Positions 46,174 to 56,907 of a DNA stretch of 64,000 nt are shown here, one piece after another (the first letter of the stretch is position 1; each line of letters opens with the position of its first letter). The notes below the pieces were generated by a model. That model was not told the DNA's origin. It was given only the letters and a program-made list of their open reading frames with translations, and did not search any database. The DNA is taken from NCBI RefSeq assembly GCF_018100985.1, contig NZ_JAGJEI010000005.1, positions 1 through 64,000 of the forward strand, read 5' to 3'. A program made the position numbers and the translations under genes. Origin of the DNA: Pseudoalteromonas sp. MMG007 (GTDB taxonomy: Bacteria > Pseudomonadota > Gammaproteobacteria > Enterobacterales > Alteromonadaceae).

Positions 46174-46461
46174 CTAGGCGATACTCTCGTTTACGCGGTC
46201 GCGTAACTCTTTGCCTGGTTTAAAATGAGGTACATGCTTTCCTTCAAGCTCTACTGTATCACCAGTCTTAGGATTACGACCTGTGCGAGGAGCGCGGAAA
46301 TGCAAAGAGAAACTACCAAAACCTCTGATCTCAATACGATCTGAAGTAGATAATGAGCCGGCCATTTGTTCAAGAATTTCTTTTACTGCATTTTCAACAT
46401 CTTTCACTGGAACGTGTGCGTGTTGTTCCGCAAGTGTTTCTATCAATTCTGACTTAGTCAT
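46174..46461 (-). CDS. ihfB: integration host factor subunit beta
   Basis: A 95-residue DNA-bending protein of the HU/IHF family. [26 protein letters not shown] (from residue about 42; only its core is decisive: [17 protein letters not shown]) contains the proline at the tip of the DNA-binding arm. With IhfA it forms the heterodimer used in transcription, replication and recombination, including attC folding in integrons. It lies 66 bases after rpsA, the conserved arrangement. Confidence 0.96.
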   Translation of the reverse strand: MTKSELIETLAEQHAHVPVKDVENAVKEILEQMAGSLSTSDRIEIRGFGSFSLHFRAPRTGRNPKTGDTVELEGKHVPHFKPGKELRDRVNESIA

Positions 46462-46485
46462 AGCGTTTCCTTAATAAGAGATATA

Positions 46486-46507
46486 GGAAGGGCAAAAATG
46501 CCCTTCC
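46486..46507 (-). terminator. hairpin between rpsA and ihfB
   Basis: GGAAGGGCA and TGCCCTTCC pair perfectly over nine bases around a four-base loop. The T-tract behind it on the minus strand is poor (TATATCTC), so it probably lets some transcription pass to ihfB. Confidence 0.6.
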
Positions 46508-46527
46508 AACTAAAAACTAATTATATA

Positions 46528-48195
46528 TTAGTCTTTTTGTGCATTTGCGAAAGCAGCTGCCATTGCGTTTTCAAACACTGGCTCTTCTTTCTTAAGCTTC
46601 TCAAGTACTTCTTTCTCTTCTGCTTCGAAAAGAGCTTTAACTGATAAGCTTAAAGTGCGGTTCTTACGATCAACACCAACGTATTTAACTTCAATCTCGT
46701 CGCCAACAGAAACAACAGTAGTTGCATCTTCAACGCGCTCTTGAGCGATATCAGCTACACGGATGTAACCTTCAACGCCTTCGATAAGTTCAACAGTTGC
46801 GCCTTTCGCATCAACTTCAGTCACTTTACCTTTAACAATAGCACCTTTCTTGTTTGCATCAAGGTAGTTATTGAACGGGTCAGCTTCGATTTGCTTAACA
46901 CCTAGAGAGATACGTTCACGCTCTGGGTCAACTTGCAATACGATAGCAGTGATTTCGTCGCCTTTCTTGAATTCACGCACAGCTTCTTCGCCAGGTGTAT
47001 TCCAAGAAATGTCTGAAAGGTGTACAAGACCATCAATACCACCGTCAAGACCGATAAAGATACCGAAGTCAGTGATTGATTTGATCTTACCAGTAACTTG
47101 GTCGCCTTTGTTTTGAAGACGAGCAAATTCCTGCCAAGGATTAGCAATACATTGCTTAAGACCAAGAGAAATACGACGACGTTCTTCGTCGATTTCAAGA
47201 ACCATAACTTCAACGTTGTCGCCAAGGCTTACAACTTTAGAAGGATGGATGTTCTTGTTAGTCCAATCCATTTCAGAAACGTGTACTAGACCTTCAACGC
47301 CTTCTTCGATTTCTACGAAGCAACCGTAATCAGTAAGGTTAGTTACACGACCAGAAAGTTTAGAACCTTCTGGGTAACGACCAGCGATAGCTGCCCATGG
47401 ATCTTCACCAAGCTGTTTAAGGCCTAGAGATACACGAGTTTTATCTTTGTCGAATTTAAGAACTTTAACTGCGATTTCGTCACCAACATTAACGATCTCT
47501 GAAGGGTGCTTAACACGCTTCCAAGCCATATCTGTAATGTGTAGTAGACCATCAACACCACCAAGGTCAACGAATGCACCGTAGTCAGTAAGGTTCTTAA
47601 CGATACCTTTAACTTCTTGGCCTTCAACAAGGTTAGCAAGAAGCTCTTCACGTTCTTGTGAGTTTTCAGATTCGATAACTGCACGACGTGAAACAACAAC
47701 GTTGTTACGTTTTTGGTCAAGCTTGATTACTTTAAATTCAAGCTCTTTGCCTTCAAGGTGAGTTGTGTCACGTACTGGACGAACATCAACAAGTGAACCA
47801 GGTAGGAAAGCACGGATTGAATCAACTTCAACTGTGAAACCGCCTTTAACTTTACCGTTGATAACACCAGTAACAGTTTCTTGCTCTTCACATGCTTTCT
47901 CAAGACGGATCCACGCTTCGTGACGCTTCGCTTTCTCACGAGAAAGGATAGTTTCACCGAAACCGTCTTCAATTGCATCTAGTGCAACATCTACTTCGTC
48001 GCCTACAGCAACTTCTAGTTCACCAGCAGCATTTTTGAACTGCTCTGCAGGGATAGCACTTTCTGATTTAAGACCAGCATCTACAAGTACAATGTTATTC
48101 TCGATAGAGATTACTGTACCTTTAACAATAGAGCCTTGCTCTGCTTCAAAACCCTTTAAGCTTTCTTCAAATAACTGCGCAAAATTTTCTGACAT
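46528..48195 (-). CDS. rpsA: 30S ribosomal protein S1
   Basis: 555 residues with six S1 domains, the full gammaproteobacterial form. Domains 1-2 bind the ribosome, and 3-6 bind mRNA (repeats such as [17 protein letters not shown] near residue 205 and [18 protein letters not shown] near 290). The start at ATG 48193-48195 gives [13 protein letters not shown], the standard N-terminus; the frame upstream is open but is leader. It lies between cmk and ihfB, the conserved order. The leader 48196-48290 can fold (for instance CAACC...GGTTG near 48232-48252) and may serve autoregulation by S1, which is known in E. coli. Confidence 0.97.
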   Translation of the reverse strand: MSENFAQLFEESLKGFEAEQGSIVKGTVISIENNIVLVDAGLKSESAIPAEQFKNAAGELEVAVGDEVDVALDAIEDGFGETILSREKAKRHEAWIRLEKACEEQETVTGVINGKVKGGFTVEVDSIRAFLPGSLVDVRPVRDTTHLEGKELEFKVIKLDQKRNNVVVSRRAVIESENSQEREELLANLVEGQEVKGIVKNLTDYGAFVDLGGVDGLLHITDMAWKRVKHPSEIVNVGDEIAVKVLKFDKDKTRVSLGLKQLGEDPWAAIAGRYPEGSKLSGRVTNLTDYGCFVEIEEGVEGLVHVSEMDWTNKNIHPSKVVSLGDNVEVMVLEIDEERRRISLGLKQCIANPWQEFARLQNKGDQVTGKIKSITDFGIFIGLDGGIDGLVHLSDISWNTPGEEAVREFKKGDEITAIVLQVDPERERISLGVKQIEADPFNNYLDANKKGAIVKGKVTEVDAKGATVELIEGVEGYIRVADIAQERVEDATTVVSVGDEIEVKYVGVDRKNRTLSLSVKALFEAEEKEVLEKLKKEEPVFENAMAAAFANAQKD

Positions 48196-48290
48196 ACGAA
48201 TATACGTCTCATATATTAATACCAATAAGCAACCATGCTGCATGGGGTTGTTAAAATAGCACTGGCATCCTGCTGGCGCATAAAATGTGT

Positions 48291-49001
48291 TTAGCTTCGT
48301 TTAGGAAGCTTCCCTTCAGATATTGCAATATCTACTAAAGTTATAACTTTATCAAACACTTGCTGAGCATTAAGCTCGCTAGTGTCTATCTCGATAGCAT
48401 CTTCTGCAGGTACAAGCGGAGCAACGGCACGATTCATATCGCGCTCATCACGAGCTTGAATGTCCTGTAATAGACCACTTAGTGTAACATCATGGCCACG
48501 CTCATTCAACTCAACAAAGCGTCTACGAGCGCGTTCTTCTGCACTAGCAGTTAAATATATTTTTAATGGCGCATCTTGAAATACCACAGTGCCCATATCT
48601 CTGCCATCGGCGATTAAGCCATTTTCAGTGCGAAACGCACGCTGACGACGTAATAGAGCTTCACGAACGCGAGGTAAAGCAGCCACTTTTGATGCTGCGG
48701 CCCCCACTTCTTCATTACGAATAGTGGTTGTTACGTCTTCGCCTTCTAAAATAACTTTTCCTGCATTAGTTTGGCTATCTACCAAAAACTGCACGTCTAA
48801 GTTTGCAGCAAGCGGGACTAACCCTTCTTCATTGTCTAATGCGATTTGGTGATGAAGTGCAGCTAAAGATAAAACACGATAAATCGCACCGCTATCTAAC
48901 ACATCCCACCCTAACTTGTCGGCTAACAAGCGACAAACAGTTCCTTTACCTGAACCACTTGGGCCATCAACGGTGATCACGGGCATTAATAACGCCTGCA
49001 T
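48291..49001 (-). CDS. cmk: cytidylate kinase
   Basis: A 236-residue kinase that phosphorylates CMP and dCMP. The P-loop [16 protein letters not shown] is near residue 14, [14 protein letters not shown] near 36 and the [21 protein letters not shown] segment near 130. The start at ATG 49001 is supported by AGGAGG six bases upstream. It lies upstream of rpsA as in most gammaproteobacteria. Confidence 0.97.
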   Translation of the reverse strand: MQALLMPVITVDGPSGSGKGTVCRLLADKLGWDVLDSGAIYRVLSLAALHHQIALDNEEGLVPLAANLDVQFLVDSQTNAGKVILEGEDVTTTIRNEEVGAAASKVAALPRVREALLRRQRAFRTENGLIADGRDMGTVVFQDAPLKIYLTASAEERARRRFVELNERGHDVTLSGLLQDIQARDERDMNRAVAPLVPAEDAIEIDTSELNAQQVFDKVITLVDIAISEGKLPKRS

Positions 49002-49108
49002 TTAAAACCTCCTGCAATGCACACCTAAATAAACCGCGACATTATACGTCAGTTATTAAAATATATCTGCTATAAGTGTGTAACTTTTTATAAATAGTTA
49101 TGAACGTG

Positions 49109-50386
49109 CTATTCACTCACCGACGCTAAAACATTGAAAAAAGTAGGAAATGTTTTATAAGTACACTTAGGATCATTAATAGTTATGGGCTTGCCCCCTA
49201 CGGCAACCATTGAAAAACACATAGCAATACGGTGATCGTCATAAGTATCAATAGCTACATCATTAAATGTTTCTGGTGGTGTGATTTCTATAAAATCTTC
49301 GCCTTCTACTACATGCGCACCGACTTTACGAAGCTCGGTAGCCATTGCATATAAACGATCTGTTTCTTTTACGCGCCAGTTATATATATTGCGAATAGCG
49401 GTTGGGCCTTTGGCAAAAAGTGCAACGGTTGCAAGTGTCATTGCAGCATCAGGGATAGCATTAGCGTCAATGTCCACGCCTTTTAAGTCACCTTTGCGAA
49501 CCACTAGATGCTCATCATACCAATCTATTTTAGCACCTACTTGCTCCATTACTTTTGCAAAACCAATATCACCTTGCACCGATTTAGCGCCAACGCCTTT
49601 AATTTCAATCTCGCCACCAGCAATGGCTGCTGCTGCAACAAAATAAGACGCCGACGATGCATCACCTTCAACCATTATACGTTCAGGTGATTGGTACTGC
49701 TGACCACCTTTTACTTTAAAAGTTGCATAATCACTGTGCTGAACATTAATTCCAAAGCGTGCCATAACACCTAAAGTAATATCAATATAAGGCTTAGAGA
49801 CTAAAGTACCTTTTATTGTTATCTGTGTATCACCACTAAATAAAGGAGCAGCCATTAATAATGCAGTTAAAAATTGACTTGAAATACTGCCGTCGATTTC
49901 AACTTCACCGCCATTTATCTGCCCACCGACTATTTTAAGTGGTGGGTAATCTTTATGTTTAGTGTAAGAAATGTCACCGCCTAGTGCTTGCAGTGCATCA
50001 ACTAAGTGCCCTATTGGGCGCTCTTCCATGCGTGGCTCACCTATTAACTCATATTCGCCACTGACAGCAGCAAGCACTGCTGTTAAAGGGCGATATGCAG
50101 TGCCCGCATTACCTAAAAATAAAGGCTCGCTAGGTGTTTTGAAAACACCCCCCACACCAGTTACAGTCGCTACGGTGCGCTCTTCGTTAAGTGTTACATC
50201 TACACCTAAAAGCTTTAAAGCCCCCAGCATATGACGAATATCATCACTATCGAGTAAGTTCTCTACAACGGTTGTGCCATTAGCAAGTGCTGCTAATAAT
50301 AAAATACGGTTTGATAAGCTTTTTGACCCAGGTAAAGTGACTGTTCCATTTACACGAGCAATAGGCTCTAAGCGAAGTTGCTCCAT
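49109..50386 (-). CDS. aroA: 3-phosphoshikimate 1-carboxyvinyltransferase (EPSP synthase)
   Basis: A 425-residue enzyme of the shikimate pathway that transfers enolpyruvyl from PEP to shikimate-3-phosphate. [20 protein letters not shown] is near residue 18, [17 protein letters not shown] near 90 and [19 protein letters not shown] near 340. The sequence [11 protein letters not shown] is the class I (glyphosate-sensitive) type. Its ATG shares one base with the serC stop. Confidence 0.97.
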   Translation of the reverse strand: MEQLRLEPIARVNGTVTLPGSKSLSNRILLLAALANGTTVVENLLDSDDIRHMLGALKLLGVDVTLNEERTVATVTGVGGVFKTPSEPLFLGNAGTAYRPLTAVLAAVSGEYELIGEPRMEERPIGHLVDALQALGGDISYTKHKDYPPLKIVGGQINGGEVEIDGSISSQFLTALLMAAPLFSGDTQITIKGTLVSKPYIDITLGVMARFGINVQHSDYATFKVKGGQQYQSPERIMVEGDASSASYFVAAAAIAGGEIEIKGVGAKSVQGDIGFAKVMEQVGAKIDWYDEHLVVRKGDLKGVDIDANAIPDAAMTLATVALFAKGPTAIRNIYNWRVKETDRLYAMATELRKVGAHVVEGEDFIEITPPETFNDVAIDTYDDHRIAMCFSMVAVGGKPITINDPKCTYKTFPTFFNVLASVSE

Positions 50387-51468
50387 TAGCTATTCTCCTT
50401 TGCAAAGCTAGCCATAAAATCCACAAGCGCCTGAACACCTTCAAGCGGCATTGCGTTATAAATACTTGCACGCATACCGCCCACAATTCTGTGGCCCTCA
50501 AGTGCTAACAAACCTGCATCTTTAGATTGCGACACAAATTTTTCATTTAAGCTTTCATCGTTAAGCCAAAATGGAACATTCATTCGTGAACGACAATGCT
50601 TAGCTACTTTATTGGTATAAAAAGACGATTCATCAATAAAGTCATAAAGTAACTGCGCTTTTGCAATATTTTGCGCTTCCATTGCTTTAACGCCGCCATT
50701 GCTTTCAAGCCATTCAAATACTTCAGCAGCTAAATACCATGCAAAAGTAGGTGGTGTGTTAAACATGCTGCCCTGTTTTGCTTCAAGGGCGTAATCTAAA
50801 ATCCCTGGCTTTGCTAAACCTTCACGATCGAGTAATGTTTTACGAACAATAACGATTGAAATACCCGATGGACCGATATTTTTTTGTGCACCAGCATAGA
50901 TTAAATCAAATTTATTAACGTCGATCTCGCGTGATAAAATAGTCGATGACATATCTGCGACAATTGGCGCCGTTGGGTGTGTTGGTACTTCAAAAATTTC
51001 TAGTCCATCTACCGTTTCATTAGGACAGTAGTGAATGTACGATGCATCAGCAGGTAGAACCCAGTCAGCTACCTGTTTGATTGAAAACTCGCCATTAGCG
51101 TCATTACGTACATCAATAGAGGTTGCTTTAGTAAACTTATTAGCTTCATCTGTTGCACTTTTAGACCACACACCATTTTCGCAATAAACCGCAGCTTTAC
51201 CTTCTTGGTGCAAGTTTAAAGGGACGGCACTAAATTGACCGCGGCCACCACCGTGCATAAATAGCACTTCAAACTCATCACTAATGTCCATTAATCGACG
51301 AAGGCTGGCTTCGCATTTAGCTGTGAGTGCTAAAAAGTCTTTACTGCGATGGCTTATTTCCATCACAGATACACCTAAATCTTGCCAATCTAAGAATTCT
51401 TTTTGTGCTTTTTGCATAACCGCTTGCGGAAGCATAGCTGGCCCCGCACAAAAATTGTATTTACTCAT
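50386..51468 (-). CDS. serC: phosphoserine aminotransferase
   Basis: A 360-residue PLP enzyme for serine synthesis and also for pyridoxine synthesis. [10 protein letters not shown] is at the N-terminus, and the PLP lysine is in [12 protein letters not shown] near residue 196. [20 protein letters not shown] near 335 is conserved. It is upstream of aroA and translationally coupled to it, as in many gammaproteobacteria. It is preceded by gyrA and its terminator. Confidence 0.97.
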   Translation of the reverse strand: MSKYNFCAGPAMLPQAVMQKAQKEFLDWQDLGVSVMEISHRSKDFLALTAKCEASLRRLMDISDEFEVLFMHGGGRGQFSAVPLNLHQEGKAAVYCENGVWSKSATDEANKFTKATSIDVRNDANGEFSIKQVADWVLPADASYIHYCPNETVDGLEIFEVPTHPTAPIVADMSSTILSREIDVNKFDLIYAGAQKNIGPSGISIVIVRKTLLDREGLAKPGILDYALEAKQGSMFNTPPTFAWYLAAEVFEWLESNGGVKAMEAQNIAKAQLLYDFIDESSFYTNKVAKHCRSRMNVPFWLNDESLNEKFVSQSKDAGLLALEGHRIVGGMRASIYNAMPLEGVQALVDFMASFAKENS

Positions 51469-51548
51469 TACCTTTGCCTCATTCCAGTAATTTAACTACT
51501 GAGCATGAATAAAAATTGATGCTCTATTAATTTTTTTCAACAACATTA

Positions 51549-51574
51549 AAAAAAGCGGCCTTAGCCGCTTTTTC
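51549..51574 (-). terminator. terminator of gyrA
   Basis: AAAAGCGGC-CTTA-GCCGCTTTT forms a nine-base-pair stem with flanking A and T runs, nine bases after the gyrA stop codon. It is symmetrical and could work on both strands. Confidence 0.88.
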
Positions 51575-51582
51575 AATTTCAA

Positions 51583-54273
51583 TTATTCAGAAGGAGGATT
51601 GTCATCCACGGCTTCGTCTATAACTGTATCAACGTCTTCAATATCAATTAAGTCACTTTCTGTAACTTCAATCTCTTCGATACGTTGTAAACCAACTACT
51701 TGCTCTTCGTCAATAGTTCTGATCAAAATAACACCTTGGGTGTTACGGCCAACCGTAGAAACTTCATTAACGCGAGTACGTACTAAGGTACCACGATTAG
51801 AAATAATCATTATTTCATCGTTGTCGTCAACTTGTACTGCACCTACAACAGCACCGTTACGCTCACTCACCTTGATAGATACAACACCTTGTGTTGCACG
51901 GCTCTTAGATGGGTAATCTTCAAGTTGAGTACGTTTACCGTAACCGTTTTCAGTTACCGTTAAAATTGCACCATCCGTTTTTGGCACAATTAAAGATACT
52001 ACACGTTGATCATCGGCCATTTTAATACCACGAACACCTGTAGCAGTACGACCCATAGGACGTACACCTTTGAAACGAATTTCTGGGTTACCCTCTTCGT
52101 CTAGAACCGGGTTACCGTCTTCATCAACTACCGCTGATTCTTCAGCTTCTTTAAAGCGTACAACTTTACCTGCATCAGTAAACAACATAATTTCGTTGCT
52201 ACCATCGGTAATATCAACACCAATTAGGCTATCGCCTTCATTTAGGTTAACAGCAATAATACCGCTCGCACGTTGACGACTGTATGCTGTTAGTGGTGTT
52301 TTCTTCACTGTACCAAATGCTGTAGCCATAAAGATGTATTTATCTTCTTCGTACTCGCGTACAGGTAAGATAGCAGTGATACGCTCATCATCTTCAAGTG
52401 GCAATAAGTTAACAATTGGCTTGCCACGCGCAGCACGACTTGCAAGTGGTAACTGGTAAACTTTAAGCCAGTATAGACGGCCCGCAGTTGAGAAACACAA
52501 TATTGTATCGTGCGTGTTTGCCACTAATAGACGCTCAATGAAATCTTCATCTTTCATCTTCGTTGCAGATTTACCTTTACCACCACGACGTTGCGCTTCG
52601 TAATCAGACAATGCCTGATACTTAACGTAACCTTCGTGAGAAAGCGTAACAACAACGTTTTCTTCAGTAATTAAATCTTCTAAGCTAATATCGTGTGCAG
52701 CAGCGTTAATTTCAGTACGACGCTCATCACCATATTGCTCTTTTATTTCAACTAGCTCATCACGAATAACTTCCATTAAACGCTCAGGTGTAGCCAAAAT
52801 GTATAATAGTTCAGCGATTAAATCTAAAAGCGCTTGATATTCAGTTAAGATCTTCTCATGTTCAAGACCTGTTAACTTGTGTAAGCGTAAATCAAGAATC
52901 GCTTGTGCTTGTTGCTCAGAAATATAGTACTGACCATCACGAATACCTAACTCCGCAGCTAACCAATCAGGACGAGCTACATTGTCTTCGCCGGCTTTTT
53001 CAAGCATCGCTTGTACATTACCTAATTCCCACGGACGCGCTGTTAAAGCAACTTTAGCTTCAGCAGGTGTTGGAGATTTACGAATAAGTTCGATTATTGG
53101 GTCAATATTAGCAAGTGCAATTGCTAAGCCTTCAAGCGTGTGAGCTCGGTCGCGGGCTTTTCGTAAATCAAATACTGTACGGCGAGTTACTACTTCACGG
53201 CGGTGAATAATAAACTCTTCAAGCATTTCTTTTAAGTTAAAACACTTAGGTTGATTATTAATTAACGCAACCATATTCATACCAAACACAGTTTGTAACT
53301 GAGTTTGCGAATATAAGTTGTTTAATATAACTTCGCCTACATCACCACGTTTGATCTCGATAACGATACGCATACCGTCTTTATCAGATTCATCACGTAA
53401 TGCGCTAATGCCTTCAATTTTCTTATCTTTGACAAGCTCAGCTATTTTTTCAATTAAGCGTGCTTTATTCACCTGATAAGGAATTTCGTGAACGATGATT
53501 GTTTCGCGACCCGTTTTTTCATCGGTTTCGATGTCGGCACGTGCACGCATGTACACTTTACCACGGCCTGTTAAATAGGCTTGTTCAATGCCTTTTTTAC
53601 CGTTGATAATTGCAGCCGTTGGGAAATCTGGGCCTGGGATATAGTCCATTAACTCATGAATAGTTAAATCAGGATTTTGAATAAGTGCTAAACAACCATT
53701 AACCACTTCAGTTAAGTTATGTGGAGGGATGTTTGTTGCCATGCCTACCGCAATACCTGATGAACCATTCACTAATAAATTAGGGATTTTCGTTGGTAAA
53801 ACGTCAGGAATTTGCTCTGTGCCATCGTAGTTAGGTACGAAATCAACCGTTTCTTTTTCAAGATCGGCCAATAACTCATGCGACATTTTAGCCATACGAA
53901 CTTCTGTATAACGCATTGCCGCTGCTGAATCACCATCAACCGAACCAAAGTTACCTTGGCCATCTACAAGCATATAACGCAAAGAGAATGGCTGTGCCAT
54001 ACGAACTATTGTGTCATAAACTGCACTGTCGCCGTGTGGGTGGTATTTACCGATTACATCACCGACCACACGGGCCGATTTTTTGTAAGGCTTGTTCCAA
54101 TCATTACTAAGCTCGTTCATTGCAAACAAAACGCGGCGGTGAACTGGTTTTAAACCATCACGTACGTCTGGTAGTGCACGTCCTACAATTACACTCATCG
54201 CATAATCTAAGTAGGAATTTTTTAACTCGTCTTCAATATTGACTGGCAGAATTTCATTGGCGAGATCAGTCAT
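51583..54273 (-). CDS. gyrA: DNA gyrase subunit A
   Basis: An 896-residue type II topoisomerase subunit. The catalytic tyrosine is Tyr122 in [10 protein letters not shown]. Residues 81-87 read GDSAVYD, so Ser83 and Asp87 are in their usual quinolone-sensitive form, with E. coli numbering kept. The C-terminal beta-pinwheel with the GyrA box (QRRGGKGKS near residue 560) is present, and an acidic tail ends the protein. It is single, with its own terminator, and divergent from ubiG. Confidence 0.97.
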   Translation of the reverse strand: MTDLANEILPVNIEDELKNSYLDYAMSVIVGRALPDVRDGLKPVHRRVLFAMNELSNDWNKPYKKSARVVGDVIGKYHPHGDSAVYDTIVRMAQPFSLRYMLVDGQGNFGSVDGDSAAAMRYTEVRMAKMSHELLADLEKETVDFVPNYDGTEQIPDVLPTKIPNLLVNGSSGIAVGMATNIPPHNLTEVVNGCLALIQNPDLTIHELMDYIPGPDFPTAAIINGKKGIEQAYLTGRGKVYMRARADIETDEKTGRETIIVHEIPYQVNKARLIEKIAELVKDKKIEGISALRDESDKDGMRIVIEIKRGDVGEVILNNLYSQTQLQTVFGMNMVALINNQPKCFNLKEMLEEFIIHRREVVTRRTVFDLRKARDRAHTLEGLAIALANIDPIIELIRKSPTPAEAKVALTARPWELGNVQAMLEKAGEDNVARPDWLAAELGIRDGQYYISEQQAQAILDLRLHKLTGLEHEKILTEYQALLDLIAELLYILATPERLMEVIRDELVEIKEQYGDERRTEINAAAHDISLEDLITEENVVVTLSHEGYVKYQALSDYEAQRRGGKGKSATKMKDEDFIERLLVANTHDTILCFSTAGRLYWLKVYQLPLASRAARGKPIVNLLPLEDDERITAILPVREYEEDKYIFMATAFGTVKKTPLTAYSRQRASGIIAVNLNEGDSLIGVDITDGSNEIMLFTDAGKVVRFKEAEESAVVDEDGNPVLDEEGNPEIRFKGVRPMGRTATGVRGIKMADDQRVVSLIVPKTDGAILTVTENGYGKRTQLEDYPSKSRATQGVVSIKVSERNGAVVGAVQVDDNDEIMIISNRGTLVRTRVNEVSTVGRNTQGVILIRTIDEEQVVGLQRIEEIEVTESDLIDIEDVDTVIDEAVDDNPPSE

Positions 54274-54394
54274 TTGATATCACATTCCTTCAGTATCAGC
54301 TCTTTGCAACCCGGTATTAGGCGCTAAGAGTGTTTGTTATTATTTCTAAGTGACCATGCTATCACAATTAATTTAGATTTACAGGCGCAAAACT

Positions 54395-54424
54395 TTGCGA
54401 TTTATCAATTTAGCCCTATATAAT
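54395..54424 (+). promoter_or_regulatory. candidate promoter of ubiG
   Basis: TTGCGA (54395-54400) and TATAAT (54419-54424) are spaced by 18 bases and lie 28 bases before the ubiG start codon. Confidence 0.6.
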
Positions 54425-54451
54425 GGCCTCAGATTGACGAGGAAGTATTTT

Positions 54452-55162
54452 ATGACCGAACATCAAAATGTAGATAACGCAGAAATAGCAAAATTTGAAG
54501 CCATCGCAGAGCGTTGGTGGGACCAAGACGGAGAGTTTAAACCTCTTCACGAAATTAACCCATTACGATTAGACTTTATAGCTAACAAAACACAGGGCCT
54601 ATTTGACAAAGAAAGCCTTGATGTAGGTTGCGGTGGCGGCATACTCAGTGAAAGTATGGCACGTATGGGTGCACACGTAACGGGCATCGATATGGGGCAA
54701 GAGCCCTTAACCGTTGCTAAGTTGCACAGCTTAGAAACAGGTGTAAATGTAGATTATATAAAAGTACCTGCAGAAGAATTTGCTTCACAGTATCCTGAGC
54801 GTTTCGATGTAATAACGTGTATGGAAATGTTAGAGCATGTTCCCGACCCTGCTTCTATCATTCATGCAGTAGCAAAGCTTGCAAAACCAGGTGCGGACGT
54901 TTTTTTCTCTACTCTTAATAAAACCCCAAAATCGTACTTGTATGCCATTGTTGGCGCAGAAAAGCTGCTTAAAATGGTTCCTGAAGGTACGCACGATCAT
55001 AAAAAGTTTATTAAGCCTGCGCAATTAATCGCATGGGCAGAGCAAGCTGGATTAAAAGTACGTGCAAGTGCTGGATTAACGTATAATCCGTTTTCAAAGC
55101 AATACACACTAAATACAGATGTAAGCGTTAATTACATCCTTCATTTTGAGAAGTTAGCTTAA
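54452..55162 (+). CDS. ubiG: ubiquinone biosynthesis O-methyltransferase
   Basis: A 236-residue SAM methyltransferase for both O-methylations of ubiquinone synthesis. [20 protein letters not shown] is at the N-terminus, and the SAM motif [18 protein letters not shown] is near residue 54. [12 protein letters not shown] near 115 and [13 protein letters not shown] near 140 are typical. The start at ATG 54452 follows GAGGAAG. It shares one base with the next gene, to which it is coupled. Confidence 0.96.
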   Translation: MTEHQNVDNAEIAKFEAIAERWWDQDGEFKPLHEINPLRLDFIANKTQGLFDKESLDVGCGGGILSESMARMGAHVTGIDMGQEPLTVAKLHSLETGVNVDYIKVPAEEFASQYPERFDVITCMEMLEHVPDPASIIHAVAKLAKPGADVFFSTLNKTPKSYLYAIVGAEKLLKMVPEGTHDHKKFIKPAQLIAWAEQAGLKVRASAGLTYNPFSKQYTLNTDVSVNYILHFEKLA

Positions 55163-55842
55163 TGGCTGGCTCTCAAATCCATACTTCACTTGTAAATTAC
55201 GATGCGTTTTTATTTGACTTAGACGGAACCCTTCTTGATACCGCAGATGATTTAGGCGCAGCTTTAAATGCTGTACTTCGCTCGCAAGGCGTAGATGAAG
55301 TAACCAGCGATGTATATCGCCCTGCTGCCTCTAACGGTGCTGGTGCGTTACTAGAAGCTGGTTTTAAAACGTTATGGCCTGAGCAAGCACAAAGCACACT
55401 TATAAAGCAGCTTGTTGATGAGTATGCTGCAAACATAGCAAATCAAACCGTTTGTTTTCCTGGTGTAGAACCACTACTTATTGCGCTTTCGCATAAAAAG
55501 ATCAAATGGGGGATCATGACTAACAAACCCGGCTTTTTAACTGATCCTTTAGTGGCTGCTATTCCCGCTTTAAAAGATGCAAGTGTTGTGATCAGTGGCG
55601 ATACTTTAGCTGAGGCTAAACCCTCGCCTTTACCACTTATACATAGTGCAAAGCTGATGGGGGTAGACCCTAAACGCTGCTTGTACATTGGCGATGCACA
55701 GCGTGACATTCAAGCAGGCAAAGCTGCAGGTATGCATACCGCCACTGCACTTTGGGGCTATGTACCTAGCATTGACGAAGCTGTTAGCTGGAATGCCAAC
55801 TTTAACTGGCAAAGCCCGATTGACGGATTTAACCATATATAG
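55162..55842 (+). CDS. HAD-family phosphatase, MupP/Gph-like
   Basis: A 226-residue HAD phosphatase. Motif I FDLDGTLLDTADDLG is near residue 15, motif II TNKPGFLTDPLV near 116, motif III with AKPSPLPLIHSAK near 150 and motif IV YIGDAQRDIQAGKAAG near 172. Length and cap region fit phosphoglycolate phosphatase (Gph) and N-acetylmuramate-6-phosphate phosphatase (MupP). In Pseudomonas mupP lies directly after ubiG, as here, so cell-wall recycling is the more likely role. This rests on gene order. The last four codons are also part of the duplicated nrd control sequence. Confidence 0.85.
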   Translation: MAGSQIHTSLVNYDAFLFDLDGTLLDTADDLGAALNAVLRSQGVDEVTSDVYRPAASNGAGALLEAGFKTLWPEQAQSTLIKQLVDEYAANIANQTVCFPGVEPLLIALSHKKIKWGIMTNKPGFLTDPLVAAIPALKDASVVISGDTLAEAKPSPLPLIHSAKLMGVDPKRCLYIGDAQRDIQAGKAAGMHTATALWGYVPSIDEAVSWNANFNWQSPIDGFNHI

Positions 55843-55876
55843 TGCTATGTTAATTAATAAACACTATATATTGTGA
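55830..55876 (+). promoter_or_regulatory. NrdR box pair, copy 1
   Basis: ACACTATATATTGTGA (55861-55876) matches the NrdR consensus almost fully. A weaker box, AACCATATATAGTGC (ending at 55845), starts 31 bases upstream, three helical turns away, which is the usual spacing. NrdR represses ribonucleotide reductase genes. The left box includes the stop codon of the upstream gene. Confidence 0.8.
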
Positions 55877-56026
55877 TTGTGTTAGTTTTTACACAAAGCT
55901 TGATGATAAAAAAACCAGTCAAAATTTATTTTCAAAATGCGTAAATTTAGCAGATCATTAGTTTACTTTTTAAACGCCTTTAGTTAAATGCTCGTTTAAG
56001 TGTGAGCGTCTACTAACATAAATGCG

Positions 56027-56046
56027 TTATCCCAAAGTTATCCACA
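56027..56046 (+). promoter_or_regulatory. DnaA boxes, copy 1
   Basis: TTATCCACA (56038-56046) is a perfect DnaA box, and TTATCCCAA (56027-56035) lies 11 bases before it. DnaA control of nrdAB is known in E. coli. Confidence 0.75.
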
Positions 56047-56088
56047 AATAGGGGAAATTATGTCCCTTGCAAATCAACTCAGACCACA

Positions 56089-56486
56089 TTAAAGTTTTAT
56101 TAACACTTTGATGGAATTGATATTTCAACTAGGTGGCGGGGCTAACATCATACCCAAGGTTTGAATATGATGTTAGCAAAGACACTTGCTAAAATTTTAG
56201 GAAAGCGCCTAAGTGTGGAAGTTTGAGCATAACTTATTCTTATATTCTCAGCAAGTGGTTAACTCAGATTTAGGATAACTAAAGTTGAAGTTCAGTTTAT
56301 CTATAGAAATATCAGAAAGTGTAATAATAGGTATTTTTAAAATTATTACACTGAGCAGCATGCTCTTTGTATAAATTTAAATGGGCTATCTTTTAGCCCA
56401 TTTCTATATCTTACCTCTAATTATGCTTTTTATTTATAAAAGTGTTCTACCATGAACACTAAACAATTCACTTAGATAGTGCACTG
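56089..56486. other. spacer between the two nrd control copies
   Basis: About 400 bases without a convincing gene but with several exact inverted repeats. GCTAACATCATA (56141-56152) pairs with TATGATGTTAGC (56166-56177). GTGTAATAAT (56319-56328) pairs with ATTATTACAC (56342-56351). AAATGGGCT (56379-56387) pairs with AGCCCATTT (56395-56403), the last being terminator-like. This may be the remains of an inserted or duplicated segment. Confidence 0.6.
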
Positions 56487-56533
56487 AAACCATATATAGT
56501 GCTATGTTAATTAATAAACACTATATATTGTGA
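56487..56533 (+). promoter_or_regulatory. NrdR box pair, copy 2
   Basis: The same two boxes as copy 1, at 56487-56502 and 56518-56533, again 31 bases apart. They lie about 375 bases before the nrdA start, which is far for direct repression of a promoter close to the gene. A transcription start near these boxes with a long leader is therefore likely. A -10-like TATAAT also occurs at 56827-56832. Confidence 0.78.
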
Positions 56534-56682
56534 TTGTGTTAGTTTTCACACAAAGCTTGATGATAAAAAAACCAGTCAAAATTTATTTTCAAAATGCGTA
56601 AATTTAGCAGATCATTAGTTGATTTTTACATATTTCAACTTAAATGATTGTTCGAAGGTGAGTATCTACTAACACAATTACG

Positions 56683-56702
56683 TTATCCCAAAGTTATCCA
56701 CA
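56683..56702 (+). promoter_or_regulatory. DnaA boxes, copy 2
   Basis: TTATCCCAA (56683-56691) and the perfect TTATCCACA (56694-56702), with the same spacing as copy 1. Confidence 0.75.
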
Positions 56703-56907
56703 AATAGGGGCAATTATGTCCCTTGCAAATCAACTCAGACCACACTATCTTGTGATCTCTAAATTGAACAACACCAGATATTGTGGCCAAATGTTATTCA
56801 ATTAAATTCGCCAATACGGTGAAACTTATAATAAATGAGTATGTACCTTGCTATTGCGAGGTATAAAGCATTGGTCAAAATACATAATCCCCAAGGAATA
56901 CAGGCAA

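Larger units (their letters stand above)
55830..56088 (+). repeat. first copy of the duplicated nrdA control sequence
   Basis: This 259-base block recurs at 56487-56744. The first roughly 120 bases and the last roughly 70 are nearly identical; the middle (about 55955-56015) has diverged. It begins inside the last codons of the phosphatase gene. It contains two NrdR boxes and two DnaA boxes in the same order as copy 2, but is not next to nrdA. Confidence 0.92.
56487..56744 (+). repeat. second copy of the duplicated nrdA control sequence
   Basis: This copy is 656-657 bases after copy 1 and lies directly upstream of nrdA. Its first bases still match the end of the phosphatase gene, which shows that copy 1 (gene-attached) is the older position for that end. 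Confidence 0.92.

Noticed and set aside
46871-48259. Several ORFs on both strands inside rpsA.
   Set aside because: Shadows of the long, codon-biased rpsA frame; none has a start signal or known motif.
54250-54273. Alteration in gyrA quinolone-resistance residues.
   Set aside because: Residues 83 and 87 (coded near 54013-54027) are serine and aspartate, the normal sensitive state.
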